From an uncultured Oscillibacter sp. (GTDB lineage: Bacteria > Bacillota > Clostridia > Oscillospirales > Oscillospiraceae), in the NCBI RefSeq assembly GCF_900546705.1, contig NZ_URDP01000037.1:1-19542 (forward strand): a stretch of 19,542 nt of DNA. Direction: 5' to 3'. The position numbers were made by a program, and so were the translations under genes. This document shows positions 6,743 to 14,567 of the stretch, piece after piece. Numbering within the stretch: the first letter of the stretch is position 1; every line of letters starts with the position of its first letter. Under the pieces are notes generated by a model. It searched no databases and had not been told where the DNA came from. It saw only the letters and a list, made by a program, of their open reading frames with translations.

Positions 6743-7990
6743 TTACTGTTTTGCCGCAATCAGCTGAGCCTGTGCGCTCTCGTCCGATGCCTTCGAGGGC
6801 GGGGCAGACGGAACATAGGTACCGGAGAGCTTTTCCTCCACCCGCCGCGCATCCGCACCGTTGGGTTCATAGAGGCACGGACGGTAGTCGTTCCGGCCGG
6901 GCGTACTGGTCACCGAACAGGGATATGCCTGCACCCCGGCCAGAGACACCGTACCGTCCTCTCCCCGCTCCACGACCACCTGCATGAGGGCCGTATCCTT
7001 ATCGGAGGGATTGCGGTTGCCGCCGAAGCAGAAATTCCCCAGGCTGTAAAAAATCACACTTCCGTTATAGTACTCCACGGGCTGCAGCACATGGGGGTGA
7101 CTGTTGTAGACGATCTGTGCGCCGCACTCCGCCGCGTAACGAAACATCTGCCGCTGAAAGGCCGTGGGCTCATAAGAGCCCTCCGTTCCGGCGTGAAAGG
7201 CCGCCACGATCACCTCGGCTCCGGCCTCCCGCAGATGGTCCACGGCCCGGCGGATCTCCTGCTTTCCGATATGGTAGGCAGTATAAACGCCGATCTTCAG
7301 TCCCCGCTCCGTGGTATACAAAAACGTCTCCCCGTCGCCGCCGGCAGCAATCCGATAAGACTCCAGCACCCGGCGCGTCTCCGCCAGGCCGGTCTTTCCG
7401 TAGTCCAGACTGTGGTTGTTGGCCAGGGAAACCGCCTCCACGCTGCCCGCCGTCAAAATCTCTCCATACTCCGGAAGGCCCCGGAAGCGGTAGGTCTTCT
7501 CCGCTGGGACGTTGTAATCCGTCAGGGCGCACTCCAGATTGACAAAGGTAAAATCGTCCCCGGAAAACAGCTCCGACACGCCGGAGAGCGGATAGGCATA
7601 GTCGCTGCCCACCACATCCGGGAAGTTGCCCGCCTTGTCCCAGGCCGTATGCTCTGCCCCCAGGGTACAGTCCCCGGCGAAGCTGAGCACAAAGCGGCCG
7701 TCCGTTTTGTCAGACTCCGGCAGCGCCTGCGGCAAAGTCTCCGTCCCGCCGGCCTCCAGCGGCACGATGATCTCCGTGACTCCGGTTTCCTCATCCGTTT
7801 GCTGCTGCCCGGGCACCGTTCTTCCCGTCATGAACCAGGCTGAAAGGGTTACGCCGGCGGCAGCCAGCAGCGCCGCAGGCGCCAGCAGCACTGTCTTTTT
7901 GTGCCGGGAGGGCGCCAGGCGCTTCCCGCCCCGGCCCGCCGGGCGCCGGTTTTCCGGCAGGCGCTTTCCGCCGCCGCTGTAAAGACGCAT
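6743..7990 (-). CDS. CapA-family (PGA_cap) metallophosphatase-like protein, membrane-anchored
   Basis: A 415-residue protein. A basic cytoplasmic N-terminus (1-32) is followed by one hydrophobic helix (33-54) and an external domain of the poly-gamma-glutamate capsule CapA type. Family motifs are FAGDCTLG (104-111), NLECALT (151-157), LANNHSLDYG (189-198), FHAGTE (265-270), NSHPHVLQPVE (296-306) and YSLGNF (315-320), which carry the predicted metal ligands. The start at 7988-7990 follows GGGAGGGAG. An upstream TTG at 8107 lies beyond the promoter. The gene is alone, without capB/capC/ligase partners. A role in capsule making is therefore unlikely, and a cell-surface hydrolase role is more plausible (inference). 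Confidence 0.9.
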   Translation of the reverse strand: MRLYSGGGKRLPENRRPAGRGGKRLAPSRHKKTVLLAPAALLAAAGVTLSAWFMTGRTVPGQQQTDEETGVTEIIVPLEAGGTETLPQALPESDKTDGRFVLSFAGDCTLGAEHTAWDKAGNFPDVVGSDYAYPLSGVSELFSGDDFTFVNLECALTDYNVPAEKTYRFRGLPEYGEILTAGSVEAVSLANNHSLDYGKTGLAETRRVLESYRIAAGGDGETFLYTTERGLKIGVYTAYHIGKQEIRRAVDHLREAGAEVIVAAFHAGTEGSYEPTAFQRQMFRYAAECGAQIVYNSHPHVLQPVEYYNGSVIFYSLGNFCFGGNRNPSDKDTALMQVVVERGEDGTVSLAGVQAYPCSVTSTPGRNDYRPCLYEPNGADARRVEEKLSGTYVPSAPPSKASDESAQAQLIAAKQ

Positions 7991-8033
7991 GCCCACTCCC
8001 TCCCCACGCAAACTGTCGGAACTTGATATTCCC

Positions 8034-8061
8034 ATCATATCCCAATTTTGCGTTGGGTCAA
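8034..8061 (-). promoter_or_regulatory. Promoter of the CapA-family gene
   Basis: On the minus strand, TTGACC (8056-8061), 16 bases, TATGAT (8034-8039). The start is expected near 8027, leaving a leader of about 37 bases. This excludes the longer reading frame that begins at 8107. Confidence 0.7.
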
Positions 8062-8094
8062 CAACAGAATCATTACAATTTCGACTTTTCCCGC

Positions 8095-8124
8095 AAAAAA
8101 GGAGCACGGCCGAAGCCGTGCCCC
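8095..8124 (-). terminator. Terminator of the yeiH-like gene with a UUCG tetraloop
   Basis: On the minus strand a 10-bp stem (8115-8124 with 8101-8110, one G-T pair) is closed by C(TTCG)G, the very stable UUCG tetraloop, and is followed by six T (8095-8100). Confidence 0.92.
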
Positions 8125-8137
8125 TTCCGGGAAACGA

Positions 8138-9169
8138 TTACATCAGTCCCAGCAGATGCTGCAAGAGAAGACTCACCAGTGTGATGCAGACCCAGCAGCA
8201 GCCGCCCAGCGCGATGGGCTTTCCGCCGCTGCGGACCAGCTTGACGATGTTGGTGTTCAGTCCGATGGCGGCCATGGCCAGCACAATGAGGAACTTGCTC
8301 AGCTCCTTGATGGGATCAAACACCGACGCGGACACGCCGAAGTGCACCGCCACCGTGGTGATGATGGATGCGGCAATGAAGAACAGGATGAAGAAGGGGA
8401 AAATCTTTTTGAAGTCCACCCGGTTCTCCCCGTTCTGCTTTTCCCGGCGGGTACGCAGGAACGCCAGCACCAGCGTGATGGGGATGATGGCCAGCGTCCG
8501 GGTCAGCTTCACCGTCACCGCCTTGTCCAGTGTGGCCGAGCCCAGGTTCCACATGCTGTCCCAGGTGGAAGCCGTGGCCGTGACGGAGGAGGTATCATTG
8601 ACCGCCGTACCGGCAAAGATGCCGAAGGCCTCGCCGGAGGTGGTATCGAACCCGATCATCTGGCCCAGCGGGGGGAACAGCAGTGCCGCAAGCACATTGA
8701 AAAAGAAGATGACGGAAATGGCCTGGGCCACCTCCTCTTCATCCGCGTCGATCACCGGCGCCGTGGCGGCAATGGCGGAGCCGCCGCAGATGGACGAGCC
8801 CACGCCGATGAGGGTGGCCACCTTCCCGGGAATCCGCATCCATTTGCGCAGGAAAAAGGCCACCAGCAGCGATACGGAAATGGTGCACACAATAATGGGC
8901 AGGGACTGCCGTCCGGTCTGCACCACCACGTTCAGGTCCATGCCGAAGCCCAGCAGGATCACCGCCCACTGCAGCACCTTCTTGGATACAAACCGGATGC
9001 CGGGCTCCATGCCGGACTTGTCCCGCAGCAGCAGCGTAATGACCATACCGGCCAGAATGGCAATCACGGCGCCGCCGATGATGGGAAATACCTTCCCCAA
9101 AAACCAGGACGGGACAGCAATCACCAAGCACAGGAGAATCCCCTGCCAGTGTTTCTTCAAAAACTCCAA
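8138..9169 (-). CDS. yeiH: YeiH/UPF0324-family putative sulfate/sulfite exporter
   Basis: A 343-residue integral membrane protein with about ten hydrophobic segments. It contains the family hallmark GVGSSICGGSAIAATAPVI, and conserved FAGTAVNDTSSVTA and IGLNTN segments. The start is TTG at 9167-9169, with GGCGGAG just upstream. No in-frame ATG fits, since the first internal Met is at about 42. The E. coli YeiH homolog is a presumed sulfate exporter, and its gene lies beside the LysR regulator yeiE. Here too a LysR gene is divergent with a 136-base gap, so the same regulatory pairing is likely. The substrate is inferred, not shown. Confidence 0.9.
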   Translation of the reverse strand: MEFLKKHWQGILLCLVIAVPSWFLGKVFPIIGGAVIAILAGMVITLLLRDKSGMEPGIRFVSKKVLQWAVILLGFGMDLNVVVQTGRQSLPIIVCTISVSLLVAFFLRKWMRIPGKVATLIGVGSSICGGSAIAATAPVIDADEEEVAQAISVIFFFNVLAALLFPPLGQMIGFDTTSGEAFGIFAGTAVNDTSSVTATASTWDSMWNLGSATLDKAVTVKLTRTLAIIPITLVLAFLRTRREKQNGENRVDFKKIFPFFILFFIAASIITTVAVHFGVSASVFDPIKELSKFLIVLAMAAIGLNTNIVKLVRSGGKPIALGGCCWVCITLVSLLLQHLLGLM

Positions 9170-9206
9170 CTTTACTCCGCCTTTCTTTTATCAGTCAAAC
9201 ACTGGC

Positions 9207-9212
9207 ATTATA
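9207..9212 (-). promoter_or_regulatory. Likely -10 element of the yeiH-like gene
   Basis: A perfect TATAAT on the minus strand sits about 40 bases before the TTG start. The -35 position (around 9229-9235) is only TTTATT-like. A weak -35 would fit a promoter needing the divergent LysR activator. Confidence 0.4.
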
Positions 9213-9245
9213 ATCCAGTCGTGGCAAAAAATAAAATGATTTATC

Positions 9246-9274
9246 TTGATATATACATAAATTTTTATTATGAT
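9246..9274 (+). promoter_or_regulatory. Promoter of the LysR-family gene
   Basis: TTGATA (9246-9251), 17 bases, TATGAT (9269-9274). The in-frame ATG at 9270 lies inside the -10 element, so it cannot be the translation start. The AT-rich dyads ATAAA-N4-TTTAT (9231-9244) and ATAA-N7-TTAT (9257-9271) lie between the two divergent promoters. They are candidate LysR binding sites. Confidence 0.65.
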
Positions 9275-9305
9275 AATGCTATTCTTTGAGAAGGTGGTGG
9301 CCCCG

Positions 9306-10226
9306 GTGCTGGATTTTCGGGTAGAGACGTTCCTATGCGTCTGCCGGTATATGAGTTTCACCGCGGCGGCGGAGGCACTGCACATCACCCAGCCGGCTGT
9401 CTCCCAGCACATCCGCTATCTGGAAAGCGCCTATGGCGTCCGCCTCTTCGATCGGGAGGGGAAAAAGGTCCGCCTCACTCCCGCAGGCGCTTTGCTCCGC
9501 CGCACCATGATGACGGTGCAGAACGACCAGCAGGCCATGCTGCGCCGGATGCGGGAAGCCGGCAGCGGACGGCGCACCTTGTCCTTCGGCGTCACGCTGA
9601 CCATCGGGGAATACGGCATGGTGCACTCCCTGGCCCGCTTTCTCAAATCGCATCCGGACACGGATATCCGGGTGCGCTTCGGCAACACCCACGATCTGCT
9701 GGAGCGGCTGCGCCGCGGGGCGATCGACTTCGCCCTGGTGGAGGGATACTTCGCCTCCGAGGAGTTCGACACCATGGTGGACCGCACGGAGCCCTACATT
9801 CCCGTGTGTGCCGCCGGACACCGGTTCCGGCAGGAAGTACAGGTCCTGACGGACCTTCTGGGGGAACGGCTCCTGGTGCGGGAATCCGGCAGCGGGACCC
9901 GGGAGATCCTGGAAAAGAACCTGGCCGTCCGCAATCTGCGCCTGACGGATTTTGCCCACCTGGCGGAGGTGGAGAACATGCACACCATCGTCTCCCTGCT
10001 GCGGATGGACTGCGGCATCGCCTTTTTATATCGGGCGGCCGTGGCCCAGGGGCTGCGGGACGGTACTTTGCGGCAGATCCCCCTGGAGGATTTTCAGATG
10101 CAGCACGATTTTACGTTTCTCTGGAACCGTGGCAGCAGTTTCTCCCGGGAATACCGGGAGATCTGCGGCCAGCTGAGAAGCTGTCCTGAAAATTTTCAAA
10201 GCCAGGATTTGACAGAACCTCTGTAA
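9306..10226 (+). CDS. LysR-family transcriptional regulator (YeiE/CysL-like)
   Basis: A 306-residue LysR protein. An N-terminal helix-turn-helix (about 10-60: SFTAAAEALHITQPAVSQHIRYLE, then GVRLFDREGKKVRLTPAG) precedes the periplasmic-binding-like effector domain (about 85-290: GVTLTIGEY, then LLVRESGSGTREILEK, IVSLLRMDCGIAFLYR). I set the start at GTG 9306-9308, giving the typical LDFRVETFL beginning, with AGAAGGTGG upstream. The GSGTRE motif and pairing with yeiH recall the YeiE/CysL group that responds to sulfur or amino-sulfur anions (inference). No terminator follows, and the MarR promoter begins inside the last codons. Confidence 0.93.
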   Translation: MLDFRVETFLCVCRYMSFTAAAEALHITQPAVSQHIRYLESAYGVRLFDREGKKVRLTPAGALLRRTMMTVQNDQQAMLRRMREAGSGRRTLSFGVTLTIGEYGMVHSLARFLKSHPDTDIRVRFGNTHDLLERLRRGAIDFALVEGYFASEEFDTMVDRTEPYIPVCAAGHRFRQEVQVLTDLLGERLLVRESGSGTREILEKNLAVRNLRLTDFAHLAEVENMHTIVSLLRMDCGIAFLYRAAVAQGLRDGTLRQIPLEDFQMQHDFTFLWNRGSSFSREYREICGQLRSCPENFQSQDLTEPL

Positions 10227-10237
10227 TTGTGTATTAT
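10209..10237 (+). promoter_or_regulatory. Promoter of the marR-yczE operon
   Basis: TTGACA (10209-10214), exactly 17 bases, TATTAT (10232-10237). The -35 and part of the spacer lie within the 3' end of the LysR gene. The operator pair starts at the next base. Confidence 0.85.
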
Positions 10238-10266
10238 ATTTGTATACAAATAATTTGTATGCAAAT
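10238..10266 (+). promoter_or_regulatory. Twin palindromic operators for the MarR repressor
   Basis: Two 14-bp sites stand in tandem with a one-base gap, ATTTGTATACAAAT (10238-10251, a perfect palindrome) and ATTTGTATGCAAAT (10253-10266, one base different). They sit directly after the -10, over the transcription start, as expected for autorepression. The 15-base repeat spacing would place two dimers about one and a half helical turns apart. Confidence 0.85.
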
Positions 10267-10284
10267 CGTATAGGAGAACCTGCT

Positions 10285-10716
10285 ATGGATCAGAGTTTTC
10301 ACTACCTTCTCATGGCCGTGCACAGCCTGTTTCAGCGCCGTGTGATGGACGACCTGGCCCAGACCGGACTCACCTCCGGCCAGCCCAAGGTGCTGGACTA
10401 TCTGGGACTGCACGACGGAAGCTCCCAAAAAGCGGTGGCCGCCGGCTGCCGGATCGACCCTGCCACACTGACGGGTCTGCTTGGACGTATGGAGGAAAAG
10501 GGCCTGATCCGCCGCAGCTTTCACGACGGCGACCGGCGCACCCAATACGTGTATCTGACCGAGCTGGGCAAACACCGGCAATCGCAGGTGCAGGAGATTT
10601 TTACCCGGCAGGAGGAGGAACTGCTCTCCTGCCTGGATGAGTCCCAGCGCCGCCAGCTGCTCCAGAGCCTCCTGTCGCTTTGCGAAAAAATGATCGACAC
10701 GGAGGTTTTACAGTGA
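10285..10716 (+). CDS. MarR-family transcriptional regulator
   Basis: A 143-residue winged helix-turn-helix protein. Helices flank the DNA-binding core (about 35-100: TSGQPKVLDYLGLHDGSSQK, then IDPATLTGLLGRMEEKGLI), and the wing carries the family D-x-R pattern DGDRRTQYVYLTELGK. The start ATG at 10285 follows AGGAG. The longer frame beginning at 10240 runs through the operator and is rejected. It is the first gene of an operon with the YczE-like membrane protein, overlapping it by four bases (GTGA). It probably represses its own operon through the twin operators. Confidence 0.93.
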   Translation: MDQSFHYLLMAVHSLFQRRVMDDLAQTGLTSGQPKVLDYLGLHDGSSQKAVAAGCRIDPATLTGLLGRMEEKGLIRRSFHDGDRRTQYVYLTELGKHRQSQVQEIFTRQEEELLSCLDESQRRQLLQSLLSLCEKMIDTEVLQ

Positions 10717-11405
10717 GCAAACAGGAATTGGTCCGCAGGTATTTGTTTTTCATCGTGGGGCTGTTCGTCAACTCCCTTGGCATCAGTCTGATTACCAAGG
10801 CGAATTTGGGCACATCCCCCATCTCCAGCATCCCCTACACGCTCAGCATCGGCTTTCCCCTGTCTCTGGGGATGTTCACGCTCTTTTTCAGCCTGTTGCT
10901 CATTGTGATCCAGCTGGTTATTCTGCGCAGCCGGTTCCCCCGGCACTTCTGGCTGCAGATTCCCGTCTCTCTGGGTTTTTCCCTGTTCATTGACCTGTGC
11001 ATGGATCTTTTGTGGTTCCTGGCCCCCCAGTCCTATCCCCTCAAGGTAGTCTTTTTGCTGCTGGGATGCCTGGTGCTGGGCTTCGGCGTCTTTATGGAGA
11101 TGGCGGCCAATGTGGTCATGCTGCCCGGTGAGTGCACCATCAAGGCCATCTCCTCCACCTGGAACAAGGACTTCGGCAAGACCAAGGTGGCCGTGGACGT
11201 AACCATGTCCCTGACCGCCGCGGTGCTGGGGCTGGTCCTCTACGGCACACTCACCGGCGTGCGGGAGGGCACGCTGGTCAGTGCCCTGCTGGTGGGCATG
11301 ATCGCCCGGTGGTTCAATCAGCACATCGGCGAGGGGGTTCAGGAACGTCTGAGTGCCCAGCGTGACGTTGGTACCGTTCCTCCGGCCCGGGAACCGGAGA
11401 TGTAA
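10713..11405 (+). CDS. YczE/YyaS/YitT-family integral membrane protein
   Basis: A 230-residue membrane protein with about five hydrophobic helices. The N-terminal RYLFFIVGLFVNSLGISLITKANLGTSPISSIPYTLS and the later EMAANVVMLPGECTIKAISS are typical of the YczE/YitT group, whose transport substrate is unknown. The start is GTG at 10713, because GGAGG (10701-10705) lies at the right distance and the codon overlaps the MarR stop as GTGA, giving translational coupling. The basic and acidic tail after about residue 200 is cytoplasmic by inference. MarR control suggests induction by a small ligand that this protein may move. Confidence 0.88.
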   Translation: MSKQELVRRYLFFIVGLFVNSLGISLITKANLGTSPISSIPYTLSIGFPLSLGMFTLFFSLLLIVIQLVILRSRFPRHFWLQIPVSLGFSLFIDLCMDLLWFLAPQSYPLKVVFLLLGCLVLGFGVFMEMAANVVMLPGECTIKAISSTWNKDFGKTKVAVDVTMSLTAAVLGLVLYGTLTGVREGTLVSALLVGMIARWFNQHIGEGVQERLSAQRDVGTVPPAREPEM

Positions 11406-11410
11406 CAATT

Positions 11411-11450
11411 AAAAACAGGGCGGAGCCTGTGGGGCTCCGCCCTGTTTTTT
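11411..11450. terminator. Bidirectional terminator between yczE-like and EAL-protein genes
   Basis: A perfect 12-bp stem (11416-11427 with 11433-11444) has loop TGTGG. It is flanked by five A (11411-11415) on one side and six T (11445-11450) on the other. It terminates both convergent genes. Confidence 0.93.
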
Positions 11451-11463
11451 GTTTTCTCTGCCT

Positions 11464-14412
11464 TCAGCTTAAAAAACGGCAGTATCCCTTGAAGCTGCTG
11501 GAGGACGCTGTGGACTCCACCAGCATGCCGGAAAAGCGCAGCCGCACGTCTCCCCGCTTCGGATGCGTCCAGATATACTCCACCTGAACGGTCTTGCCCG
11601 TCCGCTCCATCTCCCGCAGCGCATCCTCCACGGCACGGCGGGTGCCATGGGTGATGTGGCCGTACCAGTAGGCGCTGCACGCCTCCGGGCTGGCGGACGC
11701 AGGCACGCAGAGCATCTTCTGCATGAAATCGTCGGTAATCATCTCTCCGCGGTGCTCTGCCTTCCAGACCTGGAGAGTCCAGAAGCCCACGCACAAAGCA
11801 CGCAGCAAATCCTGGTTGCTCTGCCGCAGCAGTGCCTGATAACGGTGCTCGTTGCGGTCCTGGCGGATCCGGGTCAAAAGGAAGCTGGCCAATACCCGCA
11901 CCTGAGTATCGTCCCGAATGGAGTAGCGAGGATTGTCCACGCCGATAAAGCCCACCGTCTCCCCGCCGTCCCGAATGGGGACGGCAATGAGCCGCTGGAT
12001 CTCCTGGCGCCGGAGAATTTCCCACTCCTCATAGGAGGTCTCCTGCAGCGGGGCCAGGTTGTAGACGATGACGGACGCATCCTGTCCGAACCGGTCCAGC
12101 CAGCGCCGCAGTGTTCTCTCCGGAACCTCCTGCAGGCTCTCCCGCTGAGGCTGCACGTTTTTGGCACACCACTCGAAGGTATTGCACCAGCTACCGTCCC
12201 GCTTTCCGCTGGGCTCAAAGAGGTAGGCCCGGTCGGCCATGTAGAATTCTCCCACCGAGGAGAGGACCTTCTCCACGGCCTCGCCGTAGTCGGCATAGTG
12301 GGAAAGGGCGTGCATATAGCCCACGATCTTCTCCGCGAAGGCCAGCCGTTCCTTGGCGGTCTGGCTGACCAGCTCCTGCTTGGTAATATCCAGCGCTACC
12401 TCCAGGCGCACCTTCCTGCCCATATAGGTGACGATTTTGTCCTTGAGCAGGAAATGCCGCCCGCAGTAGGCGTTCTGATTTTCCCAGAGATGGAAGGTGT
12501 CCTGACGCAGATAGGCATTGGTACAGAAGCTGCAGGGCTCATTTGCCCCATGGAGCACCTTATAGCACTTTCTTCCCCGATAGTCCCGGACGCCGAAGGT
12601 CTTCTGGCCCGCCGGATTGAGATAGTAGAGCTCGTAGGTGTCCAAATCGCTGAGGTAGAAAATATCGTCCTCCGCCTCCAGAATGGTCTTTGCAATCTCG
12701 TCTTCACAGGCGCCGGGCATCACCACCGGGCCGCTCCCGCGGGAAAGCGGCGCATCCCCGTGAAAGTCCTGAAGCGCGAAGACGGCACCGGGCCGGATAA
12801 ACCGGGCGGCAAACTCCTCCTGCGAGACAGGGCCGGAAAACAAAAATCCCTGCAGCAGCGACGGCCGCAGATCCTCCAGCACCCGCAGCTCCTCGATGGT
12901 CTCCACGCCCTCGCAGCACACCCGGATCTTGCAGCTGTCCGCCAGCTCCAGCATGTTGCTCAAAAGCCGATAGTTGTATACGCTTTTTTCGATGCTGCTG
13001 ACAAAGCACCGGTCGATCTTGATTTCGTCGATCTCCATTTCCTTGAGCCGTCCCAGACTGGAGTAGCCGGTGCCGAAGTCGTCCACGGAAATCTCAATGC
13101 CCTGCTTCTTCCAGCTGCGGAAGATGCCGTTGAGATGGGGATAGTCCAGAAGCTGCATGCTCTCGGTGATCTCAATGGTCAGCGCGCTGCCCGGCAGGCC
13201 GCTCTGGCGCACCACCTCCAAAACATCTTCCTCAATGGACGGCCTGCTCAGCTGCCGGTAGGACATATTGACGCTGATGTGAAAGTCCGGCAGTACCCGC
13301 CGCCACTGGCGGCACTGCTCCAGCGCGCAGCGCATGATCCAAAGCCCCACGGCGTAGATCTGCTCCGTCTGCTCCAGCACCGGGACAAACTCCCCCGGCG
13401 AGACCGGCCCCCGCAGCGGGGCGCTGTACCGCAGCAGCGCCTCGGCGCCGTAAATACTGTAAGACTCTGAGCGGACCTGGGCCTGATAGTACACAGAAAA
13501 GCCGGAAAAGCCCTCTGCGGCGCTCTTTTTCAGATCCTCCCGCAGCTCCATCTCCTGGAGCTCCCGCTCGTAGTCCTCCGGCGAGAAAAAGCTCAGGCGG
13601 TCCTTGCCCCCGGACTTGGAGATCTCCAGGGAGCTCTCGGCGTATTGGAGCAGCGTGTCCTCGTCCGGCACGTGGTAGTCCACATAGGAGACGCAGCCGC
13701 CGGAGATGGTGCACTGCCCGCCCAGGCGGCGGCGGACGCCGTCAAAGATCGCTTCCACGTCCTCCGGGCCGGCACCGGGCAGATTCACAGCAAACCAGTC
13801 TCCGTTGATCCGGAAAATGTTTGTTTGCTCCGGAGCCTCATCCCGCAGCAGCTGGGCCACATCCCGGAGGATGCCGTCCCCGAAGTCCCGGCCGTTTTTG
13901 AAATTGATGGTCTTCAGATTGTCCACGCCCACCAGCAGCAGATAACCCCGGGCAGCAGACGCCAGCAGACGCCGCACCTCCTGCTTGAGCTCCCTGCCGC
14001 CAAACGCCGGCAGGGCCCCGGAGGCCCGGGCATCCCCGCCCAGACGCCCCAGAATGTACGCCGCCCGGCCATCCTCACCCAGGTGGCACTTTCCCCGGCT
14101 GCTGATCCAGCCCTTTTTTGCCGCAGCCGGACGGTAGTGGAACACAAACGTGCTTCGCCGGAGACTGCGCATCTCCTCAAAAAGCTCGGCCAGGCGCTCC
14201 CCATCCCGGGGGTCCATGTTCTCCTGCCACTGAGCCAGCGTGCAGGACGTATCCTCCAGATGAAACACATTGGACACTGCCCGGATGTTCTCCGAGAAAA
14301 ACACCCGCTGCTCCCGGCAGTCTACCAGGAAGTAATACTCCCCCGTGCTCTGGCCCAGCTGGGTCAAAAAGCTGCGGACATCTCCGCCGCAAATTTCGAA
14401 AAAATGTTCCAT
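11464..14412 (-). CDS. Degenerate-GGDEF / EAL cyclic-di-GMP phosphodiesterase with C-terminal PAS and GAF domains
   Basis: A 982-residue soluble signalling protein with no membrane helix seen. The order is an N-terminal PAS-like region (about 20-125), GGDEF-like (about 150-275), EAL (about 300-540), PAS (about 570-680), GAF (about 695-850) and a C-terminal PAS-like region (about 865-980). The GGDEF site reads NGDWF (203-207), so cyclase activity is unlikely. The EAL domain keeps E324-A-L, N382, E414/E417, D444-D445, K465, E501 and Q521, the catalytic and metal set, so c-di-GMP hydrolysis is expected. The second PAS has cysteines C616, C627, C630 and C650. The start ATG (14410-14412) is chosen because the longer TTG start lies in the -35 element. 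It is transcribed alone. Confidence 0.9.
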   Translation of the reverse strand: MEHFFEICGGDVRSFLTQLGQSTGEYYFLVDCREQRVFFSENIRAVSNVFHLEDTSCTLAQWQENMDPRDGERLAELFEEMRSLRRSTFVFHYRPAAAKKGWISSRGKCHLGEDGRAAYILGRLGGDARASGALPAFGGRELKQEVRRLLASAARGYLLLVGVDNLKTINFKNGRDFGDGILRDVAQLLRDEAPEQTNIFRINGDWFAVNLPGAGPEDVEAIFDGVRRRLGGQCTISGGCVSYVDYHVPDEDTLLQYAESSLEISKSGGKDRLSFFSPEDYERELQEMELREDLKKSAAEGFSGFSVYYQAQVRSESYSIYGAEALLRYSAPLRGPVSPGEFVPVLEQTEQIYAVGLWIMRCALEQCRQWRRVLPDFHISVNMSYRQLSRPSIEEDVLEVVRQSGLPGSALTIEITESMQLLDYPHLNGIFRSWKKQGIEISVDDFGTGYSSLGRLKEMEIDEIKIDRCFVSSIEKSVYNYRLLSNMLELADSCKIRVCCEGVETIEELRVLEDLRPSLLQGFLFSGPVSQEEFAARFIRPGAVFALQDFHGDAPLSRGSGPVVMPGACEDEIAKTILEAEDDIFYLSDLDTYELYYLNPAGQKTFGVRDYRGRKCYKVLHGANEPCSFCTNAYLRQDTFHLWENQNAYCGRHFLLKDKIVTYMGRKVRLEVALDITKQELVSQTAKERLAFAEKIVGYMHALSHYADYGEAVEKVLSSVGEFYMADRAYLFEPSGKRDGSWCNTFEWCAKNVQPQRESLQEVPERTLRRWLDRFGQDASVIVYNLAPLQETSYEEWEILRRQEIQRLIAVPIRDGGETVGFIGVDNPRYSIRDDTQVRVLASFLLTRIRQDRNEHRYQALLRQSNQDLLRALCVGFWTLQVWKAEHRGEMITDDFMQKMLCVPASASPEACSAYWYGHITHGTRRAVEDALREMERTGKTVQVEYIWTHPKRGDVRLRFSGMLVESTASSSSFKGYCRFLS

Positions 14413-14443
14413 AGGCACCGCCCTGTCTGTGCAAGTCGTAATT

Positions 14444-14472
14444 ATTTTACAAGATTGTCCAGCTTTTGACAA
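14444..14472 (-). promoter_or_regulatory. Promoter of the EAL-protein gene
   Basis: On the minus strand, TTGTCA (14467-14472), 17 bases, TAAAAT (14444-14449). The start is near 14437, about 25 bases before the ATG. The in-frame TTG at 14472 is part of the -35 box. Confidence 0.75.
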
Positions 14473-14522
14473 GGTGTGATTCTTGGAAAAAGCACCGGAT
14501 AACCCCTTGGATTTTCATAAAG

Positions 14523-14553
14523 AAAACAAACGCGGCCAGATGGCCGCGTTTGT
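14523..14553 (-). terminator. Terminator of the BIG2-type lipoprotein gene
   Basis: A perfect 12-bp stem ACAAACGCGGCC/GGCCGCGTTTGT (14526-14537 with 14542-14553) has a four-base loop. On the minus strand the second arm's 3' end runs into TTTTC. It lies 14 bases after the lipoprotein stop codon. Confidence 0.85.
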
Positions 14554-14567
14554 TTTTCAGCAATTGC

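Noticed and set aside
5534..7843. A 769-codon open frame on the plus strand
   Set aside because: It is antisense to the CdaR-like and CapA-family genes and runs across their terminator and promoter. No ribosome site or domain is seen.
11563..13470. A 635-codon open frame on the plus strand
   Set aside because: It lies opposite the EAL protein, whose catalytic motifs are well conserved. The antisense product has no recognisable features.
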